Positions 55,109-63,339 of a stretch of 64,000 nucleotides of DNA are shown one piece after another. Both the position numbers and the translations under genes were made by a program. Under the pieces are notes generated by a model. The model searched no databases. It saw only the letters and a list, made by a program, of their open reading frames with translations, and had not been told where the DNA came from. Position 1 is the stretch's first letter; every line of letters begins with the position of its first letter. Origin of the DNA: Corynebacterium capitovis DSM 44611 (lineage in GTDB: Bacteria; Actinomycetota; Actinomycetes; Mycobacteriales; Mycobacteriaceae); assembly GCF_030440535.1 (NCBI RefSeq), contig NZ_CP047117.1, positions 1 to 64,000 of the forward strand, written 5' to 3'.

Positions 55109-56175
55109 ATGTCGAAGTCGGAGGTGGCCACCGAGAGCGGCTCGCGCAGCGCGAGATCCAGCGCCGCGGCCCGCGCGATGTCGCGCACGACTTCCCGGTG
55201 GGTGGGGATCATGCGCAGGTCCACGTCCGGCACCTGCTTGAGCACGGTGCGGGCGAACGTTGCCGGGGCTCGCGGGTCGTCGATGAAGGCGGAACCGGCG
55301 ACGACCACCACGCTCGGCTGGTGCTCGGCCCACAGCTGCGCGGTGAGCTCGCCGAGCCCGCGCGCACGGTCGTCCAGACAGGCGCGGACGGTGGGCGTGT
55401 CCTGGGCGGCGCGGACGGCGTCGGCAAGCGTGTCGATGCCCTCGAGCGCCTCGAGCAACCCCGCGGTGGTGAGGTCCTCGCGGTCCACGGCGACGGGCAC
55501 GACCTCCTCGCCGGTGAACACGGCGCACCCCAGGGAGTCGTCCGCGAACAGCGCCATGATGCGGGGCACATCGAGGTGGTCGTGTGATTGAACCTCCGAC
55601 CCGACGATGGCCGCCGCCGCCGACGTGACCATCACCGGAACCGAGAACTGTTCCCGCAACTGGGCACCGATGTCGACCCCTCGCCAGCCGAGGTTCGGCG
55701 CGAAGATCACGCCTCCTGACGTCACGGTGCCCGACGTCGTCACTCCCACCGTGGCCAGCGGCCGGTTGATTCCGGCCGTCAGCCGGTTCAATCCGGCCAT
55801 GATGTGTTGGATGAAGTCGTCCTCGCTCACGCGCGCCACCTCGATATCCAGGTCCATGCTGCGCAGCGTGTGGCCCTTCAGGTCGAACAGCGCGATGTAC
55901 GTCGACAGCGTGCCCACGGACACGCCCGCGTGGATCGCCGCAGGCTCCCCAAGCTCAAGCGGGATCGTCGGGCGGCCGCGGCCGTTCGACCGCGTCAGAT
56001 CGGTGCGCTCCGCGACGTACCCAAACCTCCCCAGCGCCGCCACCGCCCGCGTGATCGTCGGCTGCGATAAGCCGGTCGCTTCCACCAGCTCACTTCTCGA
56101 CGTCAACTCGCGCAACCGGATCAAGTGCAAGCACTTCGCCGCCGGCGTTTGAGGGTGGGAAAAGGAGTCGGGCAT
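55105..56175 (-). CDS. ROK-family transcriptional regulator (second copy)
   Basis: A 356-residue protein with an N-terminal winged helix (SRSELVEATGLSQPTITRAVAALGRFGYVAERTD) and a ROK-type ligand domain (TVTSGGVIFAPNLGWRGVDIGAQL; VVVVAGSAFIDDPRA). It shares layout with the first ROK protein at 8201-9328. ATG 56175 is chosen as it gives MPDSFSHPQTPAAKCLHLIR, starting just ahead of the HTH; the upstream ATG 56226 would run into the promoter of the divergent gene. It lies directly upstream of the symporter on the same strand. The ligand is unknown. Confidence 0.85.
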   Translation of the reverse strand: MPDSFSHPQTPAAKCLHLIRLRELTSRSELVEATGLSQPTITRAVAALGRFGYVAERTDLTRSNGRGRPTIPLELGEPAAIHAGVSVGTLSTYIALFDLKGHTLRSMDLDIEVARVSEDDFIQHIMAGLNRLTAGINRPLATVGVTTSGTVTSGGVIFAPNLGWRGVDIGAQLREQFSVPVMVTSAAAAIVGSEVQSHDHLDVPRIMALFADDSLGCAVFTGEEVVPVAVDREDLTTAGLLEALEGIDTLADAVRAAQDTPTVRACLDDRARGLGELTAQLWAEHQPSVVVVAGSAFIDDPRAPATFARTVLKQVPDVDLRMIPTHREVVRDIARAAALDLALREPLSVATSDFDI

Positions 56176-56212
56176 AAGCCGAATAGTAACGGTAGTGATA
56201 CACTGCGCCCAC

Positions 56213-57814
56213 ATGACGACAGACACGGATCTGTCCGCTTTGGCGACGGACCGATCCCCCTCACTCCTTGACGCAACCTGCGAGAACTACGTCTACGACC
56301 TGGCGCAGCTGAGCCCGACCCTGGCCACCCGGCTCGGGCTGGCGGGCCACGACCACGAGCTGCAGGACTACAGCCCGTCATACTGGGAGGCTGTTGCCGA
56401 CAGGACCCGCGACCTCATTGCCGACGTTGACGCCCTCAACGACTGCACCGACTGCTCCGATGACGAGGACGACTTCGACGAGGCGGATCTGCTAACCGTC
56501 GCCATCCTGCGCGAGCGCATGACCACCGAGCTTGACCTCCACCACCATGGTGAGAACCTCCGCCTACTGAACAACGTCGATTCGCCCGTCCAGCACATTC
56601 GCGACAGCCTGCTGATGATGGACCCCGCCTGCCTCGAAGAACGCCTCTCCATCGTGCGAAAGTCACTGCACGGTTACCGCGAATCCCTCACGGAGGCCGC
56701 GGCGCAGGGCGACGTCGCGCCGCACCGGCAGATCGACGCCGTGATCGACCAGTGCGAGGCGATCGGGTCCGTCCTGGACACCCTCGGCGTTCCCGCAGAC
56801 AGCGCCGCGCTGGCCGAGGCAAAAGACGCCTTCGAGGAGATGGCGGACTGGCTGTCCACGGAGCTCTCGCCGCGCGCACCCTACGACGATGCCGTGGGAC
56901 GCGACCGCTTCGAGCTGTTCTCCCAGTCCTTCGTGGGAAGCGAGATCAACCCGGACGAGACCTACGCCTGGGCCCTGGACGGTTTGCATGAGGTCGTCGA
57001 TAAGCAACGTGCCCTCGCTGAGTCGATGTTCGGGCGCGGGATAACGATCCACGAGGCCTACCGGCGCCTCAACGAGGACGAGCGGTACACCCTGCACGGT
57101 TCGGATCAGCTACTCGAGTGGATGGAGCGCTTCACCGAAGAAGCGCTGGGCCGGCTCGGCAGCGAGTTCACCGCCGTGCCCGCGTGCTCGGTGAGCTGCA
57201 GCGTCGACGACAGTGGTGCCGAGGGCGTGACCTACCTGCCCCCCAGCGATGACCTGGCGCGCCCCGCTCTCGTGAGGTGGACCACCCCCAAGGATTGCTT
57301 CCACACCTGGTGGGCTGCCGCCCGCCTCGCGCACGACGGCGCGCCCGGGCACCACCTGCAGACCATCATGCCGCGCGGGCTCAACCTGTGGCGCCGGTCC
57401 GTGAACGTCAACTACGCGCACAGCGAAGGTTGGGCACATTACTCCGAGGACCTGCTAGAGGAGCTCGGGATGTTCGACGAGCCGGCGCTACGACTCGGCC
57501 TCTACGACAGCCGCCGCGCGAGTTTTGCCAAGGTCCTCCTCGACATCGGGGTGCACCTGGGCAAGAAGACACCGGACAAGACCGGAACGTGGGACGTGCA
57601 GTACGCGAAGGCCTTCTTGCGGGACAACGCCGCGACGTCGGAAAGCCGTCTTGGCTTCGAACTCGACCGCGCGATGGGCTGGCCAGGTCAGGCCGCCGCG
57701 GGCGCCGTGGGCTACCGGGCCTGGCGCGAGCTGCGCGGCCGCGCCTCCCTGGATCGCGCGCTGAGGCTGGGGTCGATGCCGATGGACCTGCTCGGAGATT
57801 CGTGGGCGCACTAG
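56213..57814 (+). CDS. DUF885-family protein, probable zinc peptidase-like
   Basis: A 533-residue protein of the DUF885 family, which is related to zinc metallopeptidases. The hallmarks are the HDGAPGHHLQT motif near residue 381 (His pair), NVNYAHSEGWAHYSEDLLEELG near 402 and the helix-rich architecture. The N-terminal third is acidic and helical. The substrate is unknown; no signal peptide is present. The ATG lies in an AGTAACGGTAGTGATACACT-like promoter stretch (TAGTAACGG and TGATACACT). It overlaps the next gene by 13 bp. Confidence 0.8.
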   Translation: MTTDTDLSALATDRSPSLLDATCENYVYDLAQLSPTLATRLGLAGHDHELQDYSPSYWEAVADRTRDLIADVDALNDCTDCSDDEDDFDEADLLTVAILRERMTTELDLHHHGENLRLLNNVDSPVQHIRDSLLMMDPACLEERLSIVRKSLHGYRESLTEAAAQGDVAPHRQIDAVIDQCEAIGSVLDTLGVPADSAALAEAKDAFEEMADWLSTELSPRAPYDDAVGRDRFELFSQSFVGSEINPDETYAWALDGLHEVVDKQRALAESMFGRGITIHEAYRRLNEDERYTLHGSDQLLEWMERFTEEALGRLGSEFTAVPACSVSCSVDDSGAEGVTYLPPSDDLARPALVRWTTPKDCFHTWWAAARLAHDGAPGHHLQTIMPRGLNLWRRSVNVNYAHSEGWAHYSEDLLEELGMFDEPALRLGLYDSRRASFAKVLLDIGVHLGKKTPDKTGTWDVQYAKAFLRDNAATSESRLGFELDRAMGWPGQAAAGAVGYRAWRELRGRASLDRALRLGSMPMDLLGDSWAH

Positions 57815-58542
57815 CTCTCCTCCTGGGCGCCTCCCTCGTGGCGGGGTGGGTTGACGCTGTCATTGGCGGTGGCGGGCTGATCCTCATCCCGGTGTTGATG
57901 TCGGTGACCGGGATGCCCGCGGCGGCCGTTCTGGCCACCAACAAGGTCGCGGCGGTGACGGGAACCGCCTCCGCCGGGCTGACGATGGTGCGGCGCGTCG
58001 GCGTGCCCCGCGCCACCTGGGCCTACGCCGTCGCCGCAGGCTCACTTTCGGCCTGCGGTGCGCTGGCCGTCTCCCTGATAGACGACTCAGTCATTCGTCC
58101 CGCCATTATCGTGCTGTTGCTCGCGGTGGGGACGTTCGTGGCACTTAAACCCTCCTTCGGCACCTCGGAGGCCACCCCCACGCTGACCCGCGGCCGCATC
58201 CTCGCGGGGGTCGCGCTCGCGGCGGGTGTCGGCTTTTACGACGGCATCTTCGGGCCCGGCACCGGCATGTTCCTCACCATGGGGTTCACCGCCCTGTTTG
58301 CGCAGTCCTTCCTGAACTCCGCGGCGATGGCGAAGGTAATCAACACCGCGACAAACCTCGGGGCGCTCGTCGTGTTCATCATCGGTGGCCACGTTGCGTG
58401 GGGCCTCGCCCTGTCGCTCGCGGTGGCCAACCTCGTTGGGGCCCAGATCGGTGCCCGCACGGTGCTGCGGGGCGGTTCGCGCCTGGTGCGTGGCGCCCTG
58501 CTGGTCCTCGTTGTGGTGCTGTGCGCGCGCCTCGTGTCATAG
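57802..58542 (+). CDS. TSUP (TauE/SafE) family exporter
   Basis: A 246-residue membrane protein with about eight helices in two repeats, with the signature GWVDAVIGGGGLILIPVL in the first helices and GFYDGIFGPGTGMFLTMGF in the middle. TSUP members move sulfite, sulfoacetate or other organic anions. GTG 57802 gives the family N-terminus and has GGAG upstream; the frame is open farther upstream within the DUF885 gene. It overlaps the DUF885 gene by 13 bp and is 7 bp before a TetR gene. Confidence 0.85.
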   Translation: MGALALLLGASLVAGWVDAVIGGGGLILIPVLMSVTGMPAAAVLATNKVAAVTGTASAGLTMVRRVGVPRATWAYAVAAGSLSACGALAVSLIDDSVIRPAIIVLLLAVGTFVALKPSFGTSEATPTLTRGRILAGVALAAGVGFYDGIFGPGTGMFLTMGFTALFAQSFLNSAAMAKVINTATNLGALVVFIIGGHVAWGLALSLAVANLVGAQIGARTVLRGGSRLVRGALLVLVVVLCARLVS

Positions 58543-58549
58543 TAGATAA

Positions 58550-59122
58550 ATGACGTCACGCGGAGAGCGCCGGAAGCGGGCGACAGAGGAGAAAATTTAC
58601 CGTTCGGTGCTGGAGATCGCCCGGGAAGAGGGGTTCAACGCTGTCACTATCGACGCGGTCGTGGCTCACTCGGGAGTGGCCAAAACCACCATTTACCGTC
58701 GTTACAGCAACCGCAAGGACATGCTTTCCGACGCCCTCTCCAACGTGGTCATCGCCATCCCGCTCCAGTACCCCGCCACCTTCGACGAGTTTGAGGCGTT
58801 CCTGATTGAGCTCCAGGACCACTTGGAAAAGGAGATCGGAATCCGGCTGATCGGCTCCCTGCTCTCCAGCCGCGACGACTACGTCGACGAGTGGCGGGAG
58901 CGCCTGTCCAAGGAGGTGCTGCAGGGTCTCGAGTACTACGTGAAGAAGGGCATCGAGAACGGGGTGTTCGCCCCCCGCGTCCACCCGCGCATCCTCGTGT
59001 CGATGGTGGTGGGCAGCATCTTCGTGCGCTCCGCGTTCCAGTACGGCGACCCGAAACTCCACGCGCGGCAGATCGCCGAGCTCCTGTGGCCCGTGTTAGA
59101 GGGAGAGCGTCCCGTTCACTAA
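58550..59122 (+). CDS. TetR-family regulator
   Basis: A 190-residue regulator with an N-terminal HTH (FNAVTIDAVVAHSGVAKTTIYRRYSNRKDML, about 25-55) and a helical C-terminal domain ending LLWPVLEGERPVH, of the TetR_C type seen in AcrR-like repressors. It follows the TSUP gene closely, so it may control it and itself. Its 3' end overlaps the convergent permease gene by 27 bp. The effector is unknown. Confidence 0.87.
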   Translation: MTSRGERRKRATEEKIYRSVLEIAREEGFNAVTIDAVVAHSGVAKTTIYRRYSNRKDMLSDALSNVVIAIPLQYPATFDEFEAFLIELQDHLEKEIGIRLIGSLLSSRDDYVDEWRERLSKEVLQGLEYYVKKGIENGVFAPRVHPRILVSMVVGSIFVRSAFQYGDPKLHARQIAELLWPVLEGERPVH

Positions 59123-60481
59123 GCCCACAACCGCGGCCACAGCCCCGGCGACCACGAGCGCCACCACGCACCACTCGAACGGGTTGAACCAGCGTGTGCC
59201 CTGCGCGACGCGCACCCAGACGTACATGACCATCCCGGGCACGACAGCTAGCGCCCCGAACAACACGTAGACCGGGTCCGCCGCGTAGATGAGCCACAGC
59301 GAGTAGATGAAGGCGATGGCCCCCACCGCGAGATGGGCGCCTCCCTCGCGCGCGGTGAGCAGCACCAGGTAGAGGGCGGAGAAGATGTAGGGCAGCAGGT
59401 ACATGATCGTGGCCAACTGGACCATCGCGTTGTAGGAGGTCTCGTTGGCGAAGAAGATGATGACAAAGACCTGGATGACCAGCGTGGAGACCAGCTGCGC
59501 CAGCCAGGGCGCCCCGAGGTGGTTCGTCGCCGCCAGCTTGCGCGGGAGCAGCCCGTCGCTGGCCATCATCACCAGCGGCTCCGCGCAGAGCATCTGCCAC
59601 GATACGTAGGCGCCGAGCACAGACAGGCACAACCCAAGCGACACGAACACCCCACCCCACGGCCCGACGACGGCCTCGAGCACGGCGCCCATCGAGTTGT
59701 CGGGAAGGGCGGCGAGCTCCTCGCGGGAAAACACACCGTAGGACAGGGTGGACACCGCGACGAGTAGGGCGAGCACGGAGAGGAACCCGACGACGGTCGC
59801 GCGGCCGACGTCGCCACGCGTCTTCGACTGCTTCGAGTACACGGATGCCCCCTCGACGCCGATGAATACCCACACGGTGAAGAGCATGATGCCCTTGAGC
59901 TGCTGGCTAACACCCGTGCCCCAGAAGTCCAGCGTGAACGTATCCCAGGAGAAACCTAGGAACGCGACAAGCACGATGAAGCAGAGGATGGGCACGAGTT
60001 TGGCAATCGTCGTGACTCGGTTCATCACCGCCGCCTGCTTGATCCCGCGCGACAGCCCAATAAAGATCACCCACGTCAGCGCGGAGACGGCTACCGCCAG
60101 GACCCAGCGATTGCGCAGCACGGGAACGTAGTAACCGATTGTGCGAAAGAACAGGGTTGCGTAGCCGACCTGCGCCATGACCGAACCCAGCCAGTACCCG
60201 AAACCGGATATGAAGCCGATGAAGTCTCCGAGGCCGGCGCGGACGTAGGAGTAGACGCCGGCGTCGAGAAGAGGCTTGCGGCGCGCGAGGATCTGGAAAA
60301 CGAAGGCGATCGAAAGCATGCCCACGCCCGCAATGGCCCATCCGACTAGCATGACACCGGGGCTGGCCACGGACGCCACATTCTGGGGCAGCGCGAAGAT
60401 CCCCGAGCCAACTGTGGAGCCGATGATCAGGGAGACCAGCGTCCACATGGACACGGTGTGCGTCTGCTGCGCGGTTGTCAT
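59096..60481 (-). CDS. APC-family amino acid permease/antiporter
   Basis: A 461-residue transporter with twelve membrane helices. Helix 1 carries GSTVGSGIFALPQNVA, the APC substrate-binding motif, and helix 6-8 segments WVFIGVEGASVYSKQSKTRGDVGRAT match the basic amino acid/polyamine antiporter (ArcD-like) subgroup. It probably exchanges arginine, lysine or ornithine. ATG 60481 is preferred because the upstream extension runs through the divergent promoter. It diverges from the MMPL gene across 84 bp with a TGCAA-rich operator array. Confidence 0.85.
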   Translation of the reverse strand: MTTAQQTHTVSMWTLVSLIIGSTVGSGIFALPQNVASVASPGVMLVGWAIAGVGMLSIAFVFQILARRKPLLDAGVYSYVRAGLGDFIGFISGFGYWLGSVMAQVGYATLFFRTIGYYVPVLRNRWVLAVAVSALTWVIFIGLSRGIKQAAVMNRVTTIAKLVPILCFIVLVAFLGFSWDTFTLDFWGTGVSQQLKGIMLFTVWVFIGVEGASVYSKQSKTRGDVGRATVVGFLSVLALLVAVSTLSYGVFSREELAALPDNSMGAVLEAVVGPWGGVFVSLGLCLSVLGAYVSWQMLCAEPLVMMASDGLLPRKLAATNHLGAPWLAQLVSTLVIQVFVIIFFANETSYNAMVQLATIMYLLPYIFSALYLVLLTAREGGAHLAVGAIAFIYSLWLIYAADPVYVLFGALAVVPGMVMYVWVRVAQGTRWFNPFEWCVVALVVAGAVAAVVGLVNGTLSL

Positions 60482-60517
60482 GACGGTAAAGATACTTGGG
60501 GGGGCTCCTTTTCCTAA

Positions 60518-60555
60518 TTTGCAGCCGATGTGCAAAGTTGCACTGCCTGTGCAAA
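60518..60555. promoter_or_regulatory. Four-half-site TetR-type operator array between permease and MMPL genes
   Basis: Half sites TTTGCA (60518-60523), GTGCAAA (60530-60536), TTGCAC (60538-60543) and GTGCAAA (60549-60555) alternate in orientation. They form three overlapping inverted repeats, of which GTGCAA-AG-TTGCAC (60530-60543) is the tightest. The array lies 10-48 bp upstream of the MMPL start and can control both divergent genes. Confidence 0.65.
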
Positions 60556-60565
60556 AATATGCGCC

Positions 60566-62776
60566 ATGGCACACCTGCTCTACCGGCTCGGCCGGTCTGC
60601 GTACACGCATCGCTGGCGGTTTATCGCCGTCTGGCTACTGATCCTCATCGGCGCCGGCACCGCTGCCGCCACGCTGATGAAACCGACCACAACAAATATG
60701 ACAATCCCGGGGCTCGAATCCCTGGAAACGAGCAACCGAATCCAAGAGATCTTCGGCGGCGACAACCCGATGCAGACGCCGTCCGGCACCGTCGTCGTAC
60801 GAGCCACGGACGGTACGCTCGCGGAATCCCAGGATGACCTCGCGTCGCTCATCCAAGATGTGCAGTCGAAACCCTATCTGAAAGACACCCAGTCCATTGT
60901 GGACCCGGTCACGGCTGCAGCAGGGATGCAACAGCAGCTTTCCGGCGACGACCTCGCCGCTGTCTCGCCGCTGAGCGAAAACGGTCGAACCGGAACGTTC
61001 CAGATCACGTTCGATGCCCCCAGCTCGCAGGATGTGTCCACCGCGGACCGCGACGACCTGACCGCCACCCTCGAGCGCCACTCCACTGGTAACGTGGAGA
61101 TCGCCTACAGCGGAAACGTCTTCCAGGCCCAGGAAATCAGCGGCGCCTCCGAGGTCATCGGCCTACTTGTGGCGGCGCTCGTGCTCATTATTACCTTTGG
61201 CTCTCTCCTCGCCGCGGGCCTGCCCCTGCTTTCGGCCGTCGTGGGAGTCGGGACCGGAATGGGGCTCATCTTTGCCGGAACCTCGTTTACCGACTCCATC
61301 AACTCACTGACCCCCACCCTGGCCAGCATGGTCGGCCTCGCGGTTGGCATTGACTACGCCCTGTTCATCGTCTCGCGCTTCCGTAACGAGCTGGTGGCCT
61401 ATATCGGGCGCCCCGAAATGGAACCGAAAGAACTGGCCCAGGAGCTGAAGCGCCTCAGCCGTGACGAGCGGGCTCACCTTGCCGGGTTGGCCGTGGGCAA
61501 AGCGGGCACCGCCGTGTCCTTTGCCGGCCTCACCGTGCTGATCGCGCTCGCCGCGCTATCGATCATCAACATCCCGTTCCTCACGGCGATGGCCCTAGCC
61601 GCGGCGCTCACGGTGGCTATCGCGGTGCTCGTCGCTCTGACTCTCCTGCCGGCAGTCCTTGGGGCCTTTGGAACGAAGGTGTTTGCGGGCCGCGTGCCCG
61701 TCGTCAAAGCTCCTGACCCCGAAAACGAACAACCGACGATGGGCCTGAAGTGGGTGCGCCAGGTGCGTAAACGCCCGGCTGCGTTCCTCGTCGGTGCCGT
61801 CCTTGTTCTGGGGCTTCTGGCGCTGCCAGCCCTCCAGATGCGTTTGGCGATGCCCACCGACAGCACCTCCGCGCTGGGTACCCCGACGCGCACCGCCGCC
61901 GAGTGGATCGACGAGGACTTCGGCCCAGGCCGCAACGCGCCGATGACGGCCCTCCTAGACTCCGCGGACGGCTCCTTTATTGATGCGCTGGCCGATGTTC
62001 AAAGCGTCGAAGGCGTCAAGCACGCACAGCTCATCGCCGCGACCGAGGACGGCAAGTACGCCCAGCTGCTCATCACGCCCGAGTACGCCGCCACCGACGA
62101 ACGCACCAGCGGCACCCTGCAGTCCCTTCGCGACGGCGGTTACGAAGTCACCGGTGTCACCCCGATTTACGACGACATCTCCAACCGACTCTCCGACGTG
62201 TTGATCCCCTACATCGCGATCGTCGTCCTGCTGGCGTTCGTCCTGCTCATGGTTGTGTTCCGTTCGATCTGGGTGCCGCTGATTGCCGCCCTGGGTTTCG
62301 CGCTCTCGGTTGCCGCGACGTTCGGCGTGACCGTCGGAATCTGGCAGGAGGGCTGGCTGGGCATTAACAATGACCCGCAGCCGCTGTTGTCCTTCCTGCC
62401 GATCATGCTTATCGGCATTGTGTTTGGCCTCGCGATGGACTACCAGGTCTTCCTCGTCACGCGCATGCGCGAGGGCTACGTTCACGGCAAGACGGCCGGC
62501 AACGCCGTCTCCAACGGCTTCAAGCACGGCGCACGCGTCGTCACCGCTGCGGCACTCATTATGATCTCTGTCTTCGCCGCGTTCATGCTCATGGACGAGC
62601 CATTCATCAAGGTCATGGGCTCGGCGCTTGCCATGGCAGTTCTTTTCGACGCCTTCCTCGTGCGCATGACCATCGTCCCCGCCACCCTCTTCCTCCTCGG
62701 CGACCGGGCTTGGACGCTGCCCCGGTGGCTTGACAAAATCCTGCCTCGCGTGGACGTTGAGGGCGAGTCTCTTTGA
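60566..62776 (+). CDS. MMPL-family transporter
   Basis: An RND-superfamily membrane protein of 736 residues that exports lipids or drugs. It shows two copies of the MMPL unit: an N-terminal helix (about 16-36), a periplasmic loop, five helices including SMVGLAVGIDYALFIVSRFR, a second loop (about 430-540) and the matching MLIGIVFGLAMDYQVFLVTRMREG helices, with the proton-relay Asp residues in GIDYALF and AMDYQVF. It lacks the long cytoplasmic tail of MmpL3-type TMM exporters, so drug or minor lipid efflux is more likely. ATG 60566 begins MAHLLYRLGRSAY. Confidence 0.88.
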   Translation: MAHLLYRLGRSAYTHRWRFIAVWLLILIGAGTAAATLMKPTTTNMTIPGLESLETSNRIQEIFGGDNPMQTPSGTVVVRATDGTLAESQDDLASLIQDVQSKPYLKDTQSIVDPVTAAAGMQQQLSGDDLAAVSPLSENGRTGTFQITFDAPSSQDVSTADRDDLTATLERHSTGNVEIAYSGNVFQAQEISGASEVIGLLVAALVLIITFGSLLAAGLPLLSAVVGVGTGMGLIFAGTSFTDSINSLTPTLASMVGLAVGIDYALFIVSRFRNELVAYIGRPEMEPKELAQELKRLSRDERAHLAGLAVGKAGTAVSFAGLTVLIALAALSIINIPFLTAMALAAALTVAIAVLVALTLLPAVLGAFGTKVFAGRVPVVKAPDPENEQPTMGLKWVRQVRKRPAAFLVGAVLVLGLLALPALQMRLAMPTDSTSALGTPTRTAAEWIDEDFGPGRNAPMTALLDSADGSFIDALADVQSVEGVKHAQLIAATEDGKYAQLLITPEYAATDERTSGTLQSLRDGGYEVTGVTPIYDDISNRLSDVLIPYIAIVVLLAFVLLMVVFRSIWVPLIAALGFALSVAATFGVTVGIWQEGWLGINNDPQPLLSFLPIMLIGIVFGLAMDYQVFLVTRMREGYVHGKTAGNAVSNGFKHGARVVTAAALIMISVFAAFMLMDEPFIKVMGSALAMAVLFDAFLVRMTIVPATLFLLGDRAWTLPRWLDKILPRVDVEGESL

Positions 62777-63339
62777 TGGGTCGCGAGCGGAAGAAGGAAA
62801 ACACCAGGCGAGCTCTTGCGCAGGCCGCGGCTGAGCTGCTTTTGGCCGAGGGCCAGGAGGGGATGACCGTCGCTGCGATCGCAAAGCGCGCAGGCGTGTC
62901 CCCCCGAACGTTTCACAACTACTTTCCGCGCCGCGAAGACTCGCTGCTCTATCTTCTCGAGCGCTACGTCGCCGAATTCACCGCCAAGGTGCGCCAGGCT
63001 CCGCCTGAAGAACAACCCGTGGATACCTTGCACCGCTTGATGGCCGATTTCATCCAGAATCCCGAGTTCATGGTGAACCTGATGACCATCTGCGATCACT
63101 TGAGCTGCGTGCTCAGCCCCCGAGACCGCAGCCGCGTTCGCCACCTACATGAACCACTCATCGAGGCGCTGCAGTCCGATAACCTCTCGCGCGAGGGCGC
63201 GACATTGCTCCTGTTTTCCGCTCTTACCGCGGCGAGCATCGCCGTGGAGTCGCATCAAAACCTGGACGAGGGCTTCGCTCTGCTGCGCAACGGGTTTTCC
63301 GGCGAGGTTGGAGGTGTCTGTGGTTCCCGGCTGGTGTAA
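62776..63339 (+). CDS. TetR-family regulator of the MMPL operon
   Basis: A 187-residue regulator with HTH residues MTVAAIAKRAGVSPRTFHNYFPRREDSL (about 33-60). Its ATG overlaps the MMPL stop (TGATG), so it is cotranscribed. It should bind the TGCAA array at 60518 and respond to an exported compound. The last 28 residues are encoded over the 3' end of the convergent HNH gene, an overlap of 85 bp, and may be of recent origin. Confidence 0.87.
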   Translation: MGRERKKENTRRALAQAAAELLLAEGQEGMTVAAIAKRAGVSPRTFHNYFPRREDSLLYLLERYVAEFTAKVRQAPPEEQPVDTLHRLMADFIQNPEFMVNLMTICDHLSCVLSPRDRSRVRHLHEPLIEALQSDNLSREGATLLLFSALTAASIAVESHQNLDEGFALLRNGFSGEVGGVCGSRLV

